Positions 9,360 through 17,339 of a DNA stretch of 59,126 nucleotides are shown one piece after another. Source of the stretch: Peribacillus folii (GTDB lineage: Bacteria; Bacillota; Bacilli; Bacillales; DSM-1321). The stretch covers positions 1 through 59,126 of the forward strand of contig NZ_JASJOM010000016.1 of the NCBI RefSeq assembly GCF_030271255.1, read 5' to 3'. A program made the translations under genes and the position numbers. Every line of letters begins with the position of its first letter. The stretch's first letter is position 1. The notes beneath the pieces are model-generated. The model worked only from the letters and a program-made list of their open reading frames with translations, did not search any database and was not told where the DNA came from.

Positions 9360-9545
9360 ATGTCTAAAAGAAAAAGAACATCTACCATTAAAAAGTGGAT
9401 TAAGTAAGGCTGTGGGACAGGAATCGGTGCAGATTATCAACGGTGGCTAAAGATTAAAGACGTATCTTCATTAGGTTTGTGGAAATTGCGAAATATATTG
9501 GTCTTTAATAAAAAGATAGGAGGAGTCTTAACTAAAATGTGTCCA
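9360..9545 (+). pseudogene. tnsA: Decayed tnsA, N-terminal fragment of a Tn7-like endonuclease
   Basis: The frame starting at ATG 9360 reads MSKRKRTSTIKKWIK, a TAA stop, then GCGTGIGADYQRWLKIKDV and SSLG before decaying to a TGA at 9543. By eye it aligns with the remembered Tn7 TnsA N terminus, which has IKEGRGQGHGKDY, PWLTVQEV and PSSGR. The stop replaces the conserved glutamate of IKEG, a single G-to-T change. TnsA is the endonuclease that cuts the 5' transposon ends. The catalytic part is missing and no tnsB or tnsC follows, so this is a fossil. Confidence 0.8.
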
Positions 9546-9568
9546 TGAAAATATTTTAACTCCAATGC

Positions 9569-9661
9569 TTAATATTTCTTCATTACTTTAACAATCAAAA
9601 TTCTAATAAATAATGCAATAAATAAAACCAAAATAATTAGAGCTATTGTTAAATTTGTCAT
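9569..9661 (-). CDS. Small single-pass membrane peptide (30 aa)
   Basis: A 30-residue frame begins MTNLTIALIILVLF and continues as one hydrophobic helix ending in a basic tail (VKVMKKY). The ATG at 9661 has GGAG nine bases upstream, a good spacing. I do not recognise a family. The build (short polar start, one helix, lysine-rich end) fits type I toxins, holin-like peptides or membrane regulators equally. No antisense RNA promoter was identified. It is possibly co-transcribed with the broken gene to its right. Confidence 0.4.
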   Translation of the reverse strand: MTNLTIALIILVLFIALFIRILIVKVMKKY

Positions 9662-9686
9662 TGTGCTTTACTCCAAGTTTGGGAAG

Positions 9687-10050
9687 TTACAGTATAAACA
9701 TCTCCGATTTAGTAGTTATGGTAGCTTGACTATACATCGATGTATATGTTGGTAGTATCGAATTATATTTTTTCGTCATATCCATCTGTGTAGAACCTAA
9801 AGATGAAATTTTAGACATAGTCACATTACCTTGATGAACTCTACCCACGGAAGGATATTTACCTGACCAACCAACGATTCTATATGCTGAATGATAAGTA
9901 GTTAATTTCACTTTCTTTAAATCACCTGCACCTTTCTTTATTGTTAAATTCCCTCTAAATGTATATGACCCCATTCCTTGCACAATTTTTGGTGCATTGG
10001 GTATTTACAGGGAAATGTGAAAAGTACCTGTAGAATAAGTAGAAAAGGTT
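9687..10050 (-). pseudogene. Broken gene for a probable secreted protein
   Basis: An open frame of 98 codons (9687-9983) has no convincing start or ribosome site. The same frame continues upstream past a TAA as LFATQTFSTYSTGTFHISL, which looks like the end of a signal peptide followed by a mature start. The readable part is rich in Ser, Thr and Tyr (GSYTFRGNLTIKKGAGDL) with beta-strand character. It looks like the C-terminal half of an exported protein disrupted by a nonsense change. No family was recognised. Confidence 0.45.
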
Positions 10051-10111
10051 TGTGTGGCAAATAACGGAAATGTTAATCTATAAGAAATACGGACTTTTGG
10101 AGGAGATTTAT

Positions 10112-10246
10112 TTGTTATTTATAGGTATTCCTATTTTAATTGTTTTGGTTATAGCTACGAGCATAATAGAGAAGAGTTTAAAATCTATTGAAAAACAAAA
10201 TGCAGTAGTGATAGATCTATTAAAAGAGATAAAAGATAAAAAATGA
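10112..10246 (+). CDS. Small membrane protein (44 aa)
   Basis: GGAGGAG at 10099-10105 is followed after six bases by a TTG start. The frame encodes one hydrophobic helix (LFIGIPILIVLVIATSII) and a charged amphipathic tail with KSIEKQN and LKEIKDKK. The shape resembles small Bacillus membrane proteins with a coiled tail. Earlier in-frame starts lack a ribosome site. Function unknown. Confidence 0.5.
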   Translation: MLFIGIPILIVLVIATSIIEKSLKSIEKQNAVVIDLLKEIKDKK

Positions 10247-10267
10247 TTAAATATACTTGTAGATTCG

Positions 10268-10306
10268 CAGTCTGGAAGGCAACAGTTAATGTAACCTTCC
10301 AGACTG
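10268..10306. terminator. Perfect 12-bp inverted repeat between convergent genes
   Basis: Arms CAGTCTGGAAGG and CCTTCCAGACTG enclose a 15-nt loop. It sits between the convergent genes at 10112 and 10329. T-runs are poor on both sides, so termination strength is uncertain. Confidence 0.5.
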
Positions 10307-10328
10307 TCAGATCTAAAAAAGTGAACGT

Positions 10329-11054
10329 TTAATAGTAATTTAATCTGGCAAAAGTCTTATCTTTCTGGGCATATAAAGTTAAGCTTCTTGAGACTGTATA
10401 AAGTCCTAATTTGTGTGTGAACTGATTAGTATATTCAGCCTTTGCAGCAGCACTGCTGGTTTCTTTTGATTTAAGTATTTTGAATTTCTTTTCTGTAACA
10501 CTGTAAAGCACTGCGTCCACAGCTTGTTTAGAAATAGAAGTAATACTATCATAACCGCCTTGAACACTACTAACTTTAGCATTGAAACGTATATTCCAAA
10601 TTCCATCATTGTATCTAGCAGTTACATTGCAATTCCTATATCCTGATCCTGATGTGCATGAATTATTTTTAACAGTTCCAGTAGCGTAGTCATACGTGAC
10701 TATTAGTGGTTCTACATCCTCTTCCTCTAAAGAAAGCTGGATTCTTGAACCATCTTCAAATTCAATGTATTTTTCTTCAAGATCTGTATCAATAGTTAAC
10801 TCATCCTCGTGTTTGGCTACCTCTGTTTCTTTTTGAGCATCTAAAAGTTCGCCATTAACTACCACCTGTACAAGTTTTTTTGCTGTTTCATCATCAATTC
10901 CCAGTTTAATAAAGTTGTCTTTTTGTTGTTGTAGTTCTTCTTTTGTGAATTCAGCTTTTTCACTAGCATGAGAACTAAGAGTACTAAAGAAAAAAAATAA
11001 AGAGCTCAAGAATAAGGTTGCGATGATCTTTGATGCAATTTTTGAATTTGTCAT
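10329..11054 (-). CDS. Secreted protein, possibly geobacillin-26-like
   Basis: This 241-residue protein has a clear signal peptide (lysine start, LFLSSLFFFFSTL core, cleavage after SHA). A helical acidic stretch follows (residues 35-115), then a beta-rich C-terminal half with the cysteine pair CTSGSGYRNC near residue 135. It resembles Bacillus secreted proteins annotated as geobacillin-26 family antibacterials, but that rests on memory of the cysteine motif and layout. AAAGGAGG ten bases upstream supports the start. Base composition is AT-rich, as in the rest of the island. A CPBP protease gene lies about 0.9 kb away. Confidence 0.6.
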   Translation of the reverse strand: MTNSKIASKIIATLFLSSLFFFFSTLSSHASEKAEFTKEELQQQKDNFIKLGIDDETAKKLVQVVVNGELLDAQKETEVAKHEDELTIDTDLEEKYIEFEDGSRIQLSLEEEDVEPLIVTYDYATGTVKNNSCTSGSGYRNCNVTARYNDGIWNIRFNAKVSSVQGGYDSITSISKQAVDAVLYSVTEKKFKILKSKETSSAAAKAEYTNQFTHKLGLYTVSRSLTLYAQKDKTFARLNYY

Positions 11055-11345
11055 ATTTAGTAATCCTCCTTTTGGTAAATAAGCTACAGGACCAAGAGTA
11101 TTGCTCTCAAAAGGTTCTTTTCTACCATATGAGGCTTTAGCTGGAGAACAAACTCCCAGACATAAATTAAATTGCGGATTAAGCTGTAATACAAACTAAC
11201 TTTTTCATAAAAGCCCGCCCTCTGTATAGTAATCAACATTATAATATTAAATATTTTTATGAATAAAATTTCACTTATGGAATAGGATTGAACATAACTG
11301 GGACTATAACTATATAATTTCTATGATAAAATACAAATTTATGAT

Positions 11346-11590
11346 ATGAATTATCCGAAAAATAAAGATAGTCATGTATATGCCATTGAGATGTTTTAGG
11401 AAAGATTAATGTAAAAGCAGGAGAGAGTTATCTTGAGGGAATCGATATAAGAAAAAATATTAAGGCTTCGAAAACTAATAGAATATAGAGATCCCTTACT
11501 TACCTAAGTGCAGTGAACAAATGGGTAGTTCTACAGATCACAGAACAAGGGTGTTTGTTGCCAATTCATGAGGACTACTTTCATAAGTAA
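11346..11590 (+). pseudogene. Degraded open frame, family unknown
   Basis: Pieces of protein-like sequence are joined by a frame change and an in-frame TAG: MNYPKNKDSHVYAIEMF, then GKINVKAGESYLEGIDI, then after the stop KWVVLQITEQGCLLPIHEDY. Amino-acid use is coding-like and the pieces are collinear, which suggests a gene dead for some time. I do not recognise the family. Confidence 0.35.
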
Positions 11591-11603
11591 ATCTCAAAAA
11601 TGA

Positions 11604-11640
11604 AACAAGGAGTTCCTAAATTGGAACTCCTTGTTAGTTT
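11604..11640 (+). terminator. Hairpin after degraded frame
   Basis: A perfect 13-bp stem (AACAAGGAGTTCC / GGAACTCCTTGTT) with a 6-nt loop is followed by a weak T-rich tail. Confidence 0.55.
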
Positions 11641-11705
11641 GGTTCTTGATAAAATGGAGATATAATCGTTTCTCAATTAGGATTCTCAGAGGCGGTGATG
11701 CGTAT

Positions 11706-11873
11706 ATGTTTAAATCAACTATAATAATCAGTTTTCTTTTAGTCTCTCTTGTCACTGTCATTTTTCTAATTAAAGGTCAATGGCAAAATGCAATAACTAC
11801 TTGGGCGTTTTATGGTGGGATTTTATCTGTAGCAGTGTATTTTTCCTTTTTCACAAAAAAGAAAAACAGTTGA
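11706..11873 (+). CDS. Small two-helix membrane protein (55 aa)
   Basis: The frame encodes two hydrophobic helices (IIISFLLVSLVTVIFLI and FYGGILSVAVYFSFF) joined by a short loop with KGQWQNAITTW, and ends KKKNS. AGAGGCGGTG precedes ATG 11706; the longer reading from 11631 overlaps a hairpin and is rejected. No family recognised. It precedes the CPBP protease gene by 102 bases and may share its transcript. Confidence 0.55.
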   Translation: MFKSTIIISFLLVSLVTVIFLIKGQWQNAITTWAFYGGILSVAVYFSFFTKKKNS

Positions 11874-11975
11874 ACCCTAAATTGTGTGGCCATCCTGAAG
11901 TTAGATGTATTGACGTTCAGAAGATATTGAAACTCTAGTTTTAAAGGGGATTAGTCTTTTTACAAAGGGGTAAAA

Positions 11976-12854
11976 ATGAATACTGATATTAAGCAAATTC
12001 ATCGATTTATATTATATATAACGATTCTAATTATGATTATTTTTCCTTTTTCACAACTTATATTACAAGAACTTTCTTTGCAAATAAGCAAACCATCATT
12101 TTTCTTTATAAGTAAACTGATTATTATCTATATGCTTTTTGTTTACTTAAAAAAGAAAAAAATAAGTCTATTCAGCATTAGGCTAAAAAAGGTACATATA
12201 AAATATATTCTTCTTGGTATTTTAATGGGCATCATCGCTCACATGCTCACTATGTTTTTTGATAGGACCCAATATTATCTACTAACGGGCGAATGGCTTA
12301 CTGCGGAAAAGATTGTTGGTACACTTATGGAGAGTAATCAAAACATAAGTTTTTTCAGCATTATCATGATTGGCTTTTCAGTGGCGATTAGTGAAGAAAT
12401 ACTTTTTAGGGGTATATTATTAAAACAATATCAGAAAATGAACATAAAGCCGGCCATAATTTTAAGTGCTCTTATTTTTAGCCTATATCATATGACGGTG
12501 GGGAATTTGGTTTTCGCATTTGTCATGGGTATCTCTTTTGCACTCTTAACCATCTATACGGGAAGTATCGTTCCGGCTATCCTTTATCACTTTTTAGTGA
12601 ATGAAATAATGAGGATCATCATGCATTTCCCGGAAAAGGTTACTGAAACTTATTTTAAAGTAATGGTGTCTCCATTTACCACGATAACCGGTTTAATCCT
12701 ATTTCTATCTATATCAACTTACTTATTTTTAACGGTAAGAAAAAATAATTCTTTTCATAGTGAAAAAGTTAAATTTTTTGATGGATACATTATCTTGTTT
12801 TTTTTGATGTATGTTATTCTCCTAACCATTTATATTATAAAGGCATTAAAATGA
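11976..12854 (+). CDS. CPBP-family intramembrane metalloprotease
   Basis: This 292-residue polytopic protein (about eight helices) carries the CPBP/Abi signature: EEILFR with glutamates 140-141 and R145, followed by FSLYH and later LYHFLVNEI. Members process CAAX-like proteins, act as bacteriocin immunity or maturation factors, or regulate anti-sigma cleavage. Which role applies is not shown by the sequence. AAAGGGG supports ATG 11976. It lies in the AT-rich island near a secreted-protein gene and is followed after 16 nt by another membrane gene, probably in one operon. Confidence 0.82.
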   Translation: MNTDIKQIHRFILYITILIMIIFPFSQLILQELSLQISKPSFFFISKLIIIYMLFVYLKKKKISLFSIRLKKVHIKYILLGILMGIIAHMLTMFFDRTQYYLLTGEWLTAEKIVGTLMESNQNISFFSIIMIGFSVAISEEILFRGILLKQYQKMNIKPAIILSALIFSLYHMTVGNLVFAFVMGISFALLTIYTGSIVPAILYHFLVNEIMRIIMHFPEKVTETYFKVMVSPFTTITGLILFLSISTYLFLTVRKNNSFHSEKVKFFDGYIILFFLMYVILLTIYIIKALK

Positions 12855-12870
12855 ATGGGCAGGAACAGAG

Positions 12871-13365
12871 ATGACTGTTAGTGCTCAAGAAAATGCGATT
12901 CAAGCAGGGAGCAAAATGCAGTATTATATAATTTTTGGACTAGTCATGTTTAATGTTTTAGTATGCGCTTTTAAAATAGAGTCAATCATTCCATTCATAA
13001 TACTAGTAGGGCTTTATAAAGGTACTAAAACTGGTTCTGATTTTAAAAAGATATTTAATTTACATAAATTCGATTTCTCTTTAAAAGAATCAAGAACTAG
13101 AACTGAATTATTAGGTGCCTTTATGCTCTCAGTCAGTACTGATATACTTTCAATTAAATGCTACTTTCATGATGAAAATTTCATTTATGTAGCAATCCAC
13201 GTTTTATACTCAGTATTATTTGGATTACTTTTGTTTAGATTTCTATTTCTAAATATGTTTGAAAAAGATGAATCTATGCTTAAGTGGAAAGGATCAAGCC
13301 CAAAACATGACGCTTTTGGGCTTGATCCACGGTACAGCATTTTTTTTGATCTTGCCAGCTTATAA
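12871..13365 (+). CDS. Hypothetical membrane protein running through a terminator
   Basis: The 164-codon frame predicts about four helices (residues 17-50 and 105-130) but matches no family I know. Its last 24 codons (from GSSPKHDAFGLDP) are encoded by a 15-bp hairpin and the T-run of a terminator. The original stop was therefore probably lost or shifted, and the true C terminus lies near residue 140. The ribosome site (CAGGAAC) is weak. It probably belongs to the CPBP operon. Confidence 0.5.
   Translation: MTVSAQENAIQAGSKMQYYIIFGLVMFNVLVCAFKIESIIPFIILVGLYKGTKTGSDFKKIFNLHKFDFSLKESRTRTELLGAFMLSVSTDILSIKCYFHDENFIYVAIHVLYSVLFGLLLFRFLFLNMFEKDESMLKWKGSSPKHDAFGLDPRYSIFFDLASL
13291..13346 (+). terminator. 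Strong terminator of the island operon
   Basis: A perfect 15-bp stem (GGATCAAGCCCAAAA / TTTTGGGCTTGATCC) with an 8-nt loop is followed 10 nt later by eight T. The preceding open frame reads through it. Confidence 0.75.
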
Positions 13366-13407
13366 ATACCGCCCACGGAGATTATGAAGGATTTATTGTT
13401 GAATACT

Positions 13408-14118
13408 TTATACAATCTCCCTATCCGCCGTCTGATCTAGCTCCAAAGGTAAGAAGGCATATTCGCCGTCCCTGAGGATTTCACCTTTGCAAACAGAGAT
13501 CGGTGTTTGGAAGAGCGGCCCATCGATTACTGTGGTATGAAATTCCCCGCCTTCTCCGCAAGGGTCGATTCCCCGCGCTACAAGCTCATGCACGTATTCA
13601 TGGGTCAGCGTGCGGCCTAAATCGTCCTCCCGCATTCCAAGTGCAAGATTCACCGTTACAATCATCGTTTCAAATCCTAGGTTTATGAACTCTTCGACAG
13701 CTTCGCGGTGGTCCATCTCCCATAAGGGCATCCCGAGCTTCAATCCAGCATTCGCAGCAACTTTATCATTCCAGCAGCCGTGTTCGGGCATATCCAAATC
13801 TCCGGTCACCAACACTTCAGCTCCTTGGCTCTTGGCATCCGCTAAAAGGCGCATGAATTCCTTTTCATAATCTGTCCAGCTGGCAGCGGCCGTGTATACC
13901 GGCAAGCCTATCGATCTCGCTTGGGCCTGGATGAGTTCCGGCGGCATTCCATGGGATCTGGACCGTTTCCCTTCTTCCTCCAGCATGACGATCAGTCCGA
14001 CCGCTTCACCGGTCTTCATCGCTTTATGAAGGGCCAGGACACTATCCTTTCCTCCGCTAAAAGAAGCGATGAAATTATATCCGTGGGCACCATTCTTCCA
14101 ATCCTTCGTTTCTGTCAT
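13408..14118 (-). CDS. Dph6-type PP-loop ATPase (diphthine--ammonia ligase family)
   Basis: This 236-residue protein has the PP-loop SFSGGKDS near its N terminus and the Dph6-family GEGGEFHT motif near residue 205, which bind ATP and a substrate to be amidated. Bacteria have no diphthamide, so the true substrate is unknown despite the family name. Start: GGGGG precedes two ATGs, and ATG 14118 is spaced best, though 14124 is possible. It marks the return to normal base composition after the island. Confidence 0.8.
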   Translation of the reverse strand: MTETKDWKNGAHGYNFIASFSGGKDSVLALHKAMKTGEAVGLIVMLEEEGKRSRSHGMPPELIQAQARSIGLPVYTAAASWTDYEKEFMRLLADAKSQGAEVLVTGDLDMPEHGCWNDKVAANAGLKLGMPLWEMDHREAVEEFINLGFETMIVTVNLALGMREDDLGRTLTHEYVHELVARGIDPCGEGGEFHTTVIDGPLFQTPISVCKGEILRDGEYAFLPLELDQTADREIV

Positions 14119-14200
14119 CCCCATCTTTCCCCCTAAATGTAATCGTTTCATTGTTTGATTTTATCACGAATGGATTAGTATAAAAGAAGTTATTGTATGT

Positions 14201-14743
14201 TCAATCATGGATCGTTCGCCCAGGATAGTATTCCTTTCGTTCATCTAATCCATTTTCCTTTGCCGTTATCGTGATAGGGGTGATTTTGAATAGGACGGTT
14301 TTGCTGCCTAGGGATGAGCGGTATTTATCCAAATGTGTTTTGGATAAGGGAGAGTCATAGTAGTTCGGTACATATTTATCCAGTAAAGCCTGCATGGCAT
14401 TGGTGGCTTCCTCCAAGTCTTTGAGGATTTCGATGGTTCCTGTCGAAATAACGCTCATATAGGCAGTATCCGTATTAGCCGGGATGGGATCGACCATCGT
14501 TCCGTAATTCTCACTTACCGTAAAGCAAGCATGAGGGTTCGTATTCAGGATGTCTATTTTCCTTCCTGCGGCTGCACCATGAAATAAAAAGCTTCCTTCT
14601 TTCCAGACGAAGTTCAAGGGAATGACGTAAGGTTCCGAACGATCAACCAATCCTAGGAAGCCAGTCTGGGCCTTTGATAAGAAATCATGGATCTGTGCTT
14701 GATTCGTGCAGGTTCTTTGTCGATATCTAATCGATTGTTTCAT
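14201..14743 (-). CDS. Pyridoxamine 5'-phosphate oxidase-like (NimA-type) flavoprotein
   Basis: This 180-residue protein has the split-barrel fold pattern of FMN-binding PPOX-like proteins: GFLGLVDRSEPYVIPLNFVW, then FHGAAAGRKIDIL with the flavin phosphate contact. Members include nitroimidazole reductases and small-molecule oxidoreductases. AAGGAGAG precedes the ATG. It is divergent from a MocR regulator 103 nt away, the usual layout of a MocR factor with its target, so it may serve vitamin B6 metabolism or detoxification. Confidence 0.8.
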   Translation of the reverse strand: MKQSIRYRQRTCTNQAQIHDFLSKAQTGFLGLVDRSEPYVIPLNFVWKEGSFLFHGAAAGRKIDILNTNPHACFTVSENYGTMVDPIPANTDTAYMSVISTGTIEILKDLEEATNAMQALLDKYVPNYYDSPLSKTHLDKYRSSLGSKTVLFKITPITITAKENGLDERKEYYPGRTIHD

Positions 14744-14845
14744 TGTTATCTCTCCTTACAAATAAGATATAATGAGTGTATTAAACTATTGTCCATCTAA
14801 AAAGTGACAGTTTCTTTAAAGCGGATGGGGACAGCTGGAGGTACT

Positions 14846-16243
14846 ATGTTAGAGCTTAATCCTTTACTGAATAAGCAGAATGGCGTATCGATTTATGTTC
14901 AGCTGTATCAATACATAAAAAAAGGGATAGAGGAGGGCGATATACCGCAGGGTTCCCGGCTGCCTTCGATTCGTTATTTATCAGCGCAATTAAAGATCAG
15001 TAAAAATACGGTGGATAATGCCTATCAGCAATTGATGGCGGAAGGCTATTTGGAAAGCAGGCCAAGAATCGGGCTAACGGTGCTGCCTTTGGAGCAATTG
15101 CTTCTGTCACCCTTTCCCCGGGAGAATCCCAAAGAATCTGTCGAGAATGAAACACCTGTTAGGTATGATTTTAAATACGGGGACATCGATATTGAAAGTT
15201 TCCCGCTTCAGCTTTGGAAGCGGTGCTTGAATAAAGCATTACTGGATGAGCCAGAGCAGCTATTGCAGTACGGACCAAGGCAAGGGGACGTCGGACTTCG
15301 TACGGAATTGGCCAATTATCTTTTTCAGGCAAGGGGTGTACGGTGTTCCATGGAGCAAATCGTGATTTGTTCAGGAACGCAGCATGCGCTTAGCCTTATT
15401 CTTCAATTGCTCCATTCCGATAACCGATCTGTCGCCATGGAGAATCCAGGGTATGGAGGTTCACGTTCCGTATTCAGGAATCATGGATGGTCAATTGATC
15501 CGATCAGTCTTGAGCACGATGGAATGGACATCGAAAGGCTAAGGGAAAGTACAGCTAGTGTTGCATATATTACGCCTTCCCACCAATTTCCATATGGAAT
15601 GGTGCTTCCCATCCAGAAACGGTTGTCATTATTGGAGTGGGCCAATCATACTGAAAGCTTCATCATAGAAGATGATTATGATAGTGAATTCCGCTATCAG
15701 GGGCGGCCGATCCCATCGTTAAAGGCCTTGGATACGAAGGGGAATGTCATCTATTTAGGGACCTACTCCAAAGCATTTTTACCGGCAGCAAGAATGAGTT
15801 ATATTGTCTTGCCAAAACGTTTATTGGAGGTATATCATCACAAATGCCGCGATTATAGCCAATCGGTTTCGCCGATCATCCAAAAAGCATTGTATGTATT
15901 CATGAATGAAGGCCATTTTACAGGCCATATTCGTAGAATGAGAAAAGTGTATCAGAAGAAGCATCATACACTTATACAGGCGTTAAACAAGTATATGGGC
16001 AATCGTGTCGAAATCATCGGGCAAAAGGCAGGTATCCATCTGCTGGTGAAGGTTACAAATATGTCTACAGAAGAATTGGTAAAAAACGCAGGGGCAGCGG
16101 GAGTAAAGGTGTATGGGACTTCTTCTTATTGGATGGATGGAAAGGAGACGGAGCCATCATTGGTGATGCTCGGTTTTGGCGGACTTTCTGAAGAAGCAAT
16201 CGAAAGAGGGGTTGCCGAACTGTACAAAGCTTGGTTTGCTTAA
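14846..16243 (+). CDS. MocR/GntR-family transcriptional regulator
   Basis: This 465-residue protein joins an N-terminal GntR winged helix (LPSIRYLSAQLKISKNTVDN) to a fold-type I aminotransferase domain. The PLP lysine is visible in LGTYSKAFLPAAR near residue 310. MocR proteins sense PLP or amino compounds and often control a divergent gene. CTGGAGGT supports ATG 14846. Its likely target is the PPOX-like gene on the other side of the shared upstream region. Confidence 0.88.
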   Translation: MLELNPLLNKQNGVSIYVQLYQYIKKGIEEGDIPQGSRLPSIRYLSAQLKISKNTVDNAYQQLMAEGYLESRPRIGLTVLPLEQLLLSPFPRENPKESVENETPVRYDFKYGDIDIESFPLQLWKRCLNKALLDEPEQLLQYGPRQGDVGLRTELANYLFQARGVRCSMEQIVICSGTQHALSLILQLLHSDNRSVAMENPGYGGSRSVFRNHGWSIDPISLEHDGMDIERLRESTASVAYITPSHQFPYGMVLPIQKRLSLLEWANHTESFIIEDDYDSEFRYQGRPIPSLKALDTKGNVIYLGTYSKAFLPAARMSYIVLPKRLLEVYHHKCRDYSQSVSPIIQKALYVFMNEGHFTGHIRRMRKVYQKKHHTLIQALNKYMGNRVEIIGQKAGIHLLVKVTNMSTEELVKNAGAAGVKVYGTSSYWMDGKETEPSLVMLGFGGLSEEAIERGVAELYKAWFA

Positions 16244-16283
16244 ATGTGAAATTCTTGCAGACGTCATGGCAAACGAATAAAAA

Positions 16284-16307
16284 CCAGCTGACAAGTCAGC
16301 TGGATTT
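16284..16307. terminator. Bidirectional terminator between convergent genes
   Basis: Arms CCAGCTGAC and GTCAGCTGG have a two-base loop. A-runs on the left give a T-run leftwards, and ATTTT follows rightwards. Confidence 0.8.
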
Positions 16308-16316
16308 TGGTGTGCT

Positions 16317-17339
16317 TCATGTTAGGGGAAGCAGGATCGTGAATGTCGTTCCTTTGCCGAGTTCGCTATTGACGGATATCGACCCACCGTGCATATCAAT
16401 GATCTTTTTAACGATCGATAGACCTAGGCCGCTGCCGCTTTTTGTGCGTTCCCTTGCGAGGTCTGCTTTGTAGAATCGCTCAAAAATGTGGAACTGATCT
16501 AGCTCTGAAATGCCGATGCCCGTATCGGATATCATGATCGAAGCTTGATCCTCCATTTGTTGGAGCCTGATCGTAATTGTGCCATGCTGCTGGGTGAACT
16601 TGATGCTATTGTGAATCAAGTTGGTCCATACCTGACTCATTAAATCTTCGTCTGCGAAGATCGAAACCTTTTCCAAGGATATATCCATATCGAGTTCCTT
16701 TTCCAGCCAATTCGGTTCACAAGCCAAGATGATGGAACGGATTTGCTGGTCGAGCCGGCAGCTCGTCCTTTCAAATGGGTGATGCTCGGATTCGAGGGAG
16801 GTAAGCTTCAGAAGATTATCACTCAATTTGGATAATCTCCTGCTTTCTGTCTCGATGATATGGAGGTAATGGTCGCTTTCCTCTTTTGTCAGCTTATTTG
16901 ATTGAAGCGCTTGAGCGAATCCTACAATGGAAGTGAGCGGCGATTGGATTTCATGGGAGACGTTGGAGATGAATTCCTGCCTCATTTCCTCCATTTGCTT
17001 CAGTTGCTTGGCCATATGGTTGAAATGGCTTATGATTTCCGTCATTTCGTTTCTCTTGTCCGTCTTCAAGTCCAATTGGACATTATAATCGCCATTGGCA
17101 ATCTTCCTTAATGCATCAATGATTTCCAAGTAGATGTTGACGCGTTTACTGTGGTTGAAAGCGTGAATCAGGTACCCTGTGAGCATCATGATCCCGATGC
17201 TGGTCAGGATCGTCAGTAAATACTGGACATAATCGGATAGTCTCATAGGCAATAGCTGTATGATATAGTAACCAGCTGAAAAACAAACTGAGATGTATGT
17301 CAAGAAGCCAAGCATTCGTTTGAAAAAGTGGACATTCAT
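16317..17339 (-). CDS. Sensor histidine kinase
   Basis: This 340-residue kinase has two membrane helices (about residues 10-30 and 40-60) with almost no external loop, then HAMP (residues 65-115), HisKA with the phospho-acceptor H129 in NVSHEIQSPLTS, and HATPase_c with NLIHNSIKF, DTGIGIS and GSGLGLSIV. The tiny sensor suggests detection within the membrane or with a partner. It overlaps the response regulator by 4 bases and ends the bmrA operon. Intramembrane-sensing kinases next to exporters typically report on antibiotic or lipid stress. Confidence 0.92.
   Translation of the reverse strand: MNVHFFKRMLGFLTYISVCFSAGYYIIQLLPMRLSDYVQYLLTILTSIGIMMLTGYLIHAFNHSKRVNIYLEIIDALRKIANGDYNVQLDLKTDKRNEMTEIISHFNHMAKQLKQMEEMRQEFISNVSHEIQSPLTSIVGFAQALQSNKLTKEESDHYLHIIETESRRLSKLSDNLLKLTSLESEHHPFERTSCRLDQQIRSIILACEPNWLEKELDMDISLEKVSIFADEDLMSQVWTNLIHNSIKFTQQHGTITIRLQQMEDQASIMISDTGIGISELDQFHIFERFYKADLARERTKSGSGLGLSIVKKIIDMHGGSISVNSELGKGTTFTILLPLT

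Larger units (their letters stand above)
11055..11705. other. Intergenic stretch with gene debris
   Basis: This 650-base AT-rich stretch separates the secreted-protein gene from the 55-residue membrane gene. It holds the leader of the former, the broken frame at 11346-11590 and one hairpin at 11604-11640. I see no other intact gene. Confidence 0.6.
9303..13407. mobile_element. AT-rich accessory island at the glmS attTn7 site
   Basis: From just after glmS to the stop of the PP-loop ATPase gene, the DNA is clearly richer in A+T than either flank. It carries small, orphan or broken genes and opens with a tnsA fossil. A TGT triplet, the usual end of Tn7-like elements, starts at 9303, 24 bases after the glmS stop, which is the expected insertion point. 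No matching ACA end with a TATGC duplication is visible near 13.4 kb. The right boundary is therefore set only by composition and gene content. Confidence 0.45.

Noticed and set aside
13366..13410. Left end of the Tn7-like element
   Set aside because: I looked for ACA followed by the TATGC duplicate of the glmS side and found none, so no end is called.
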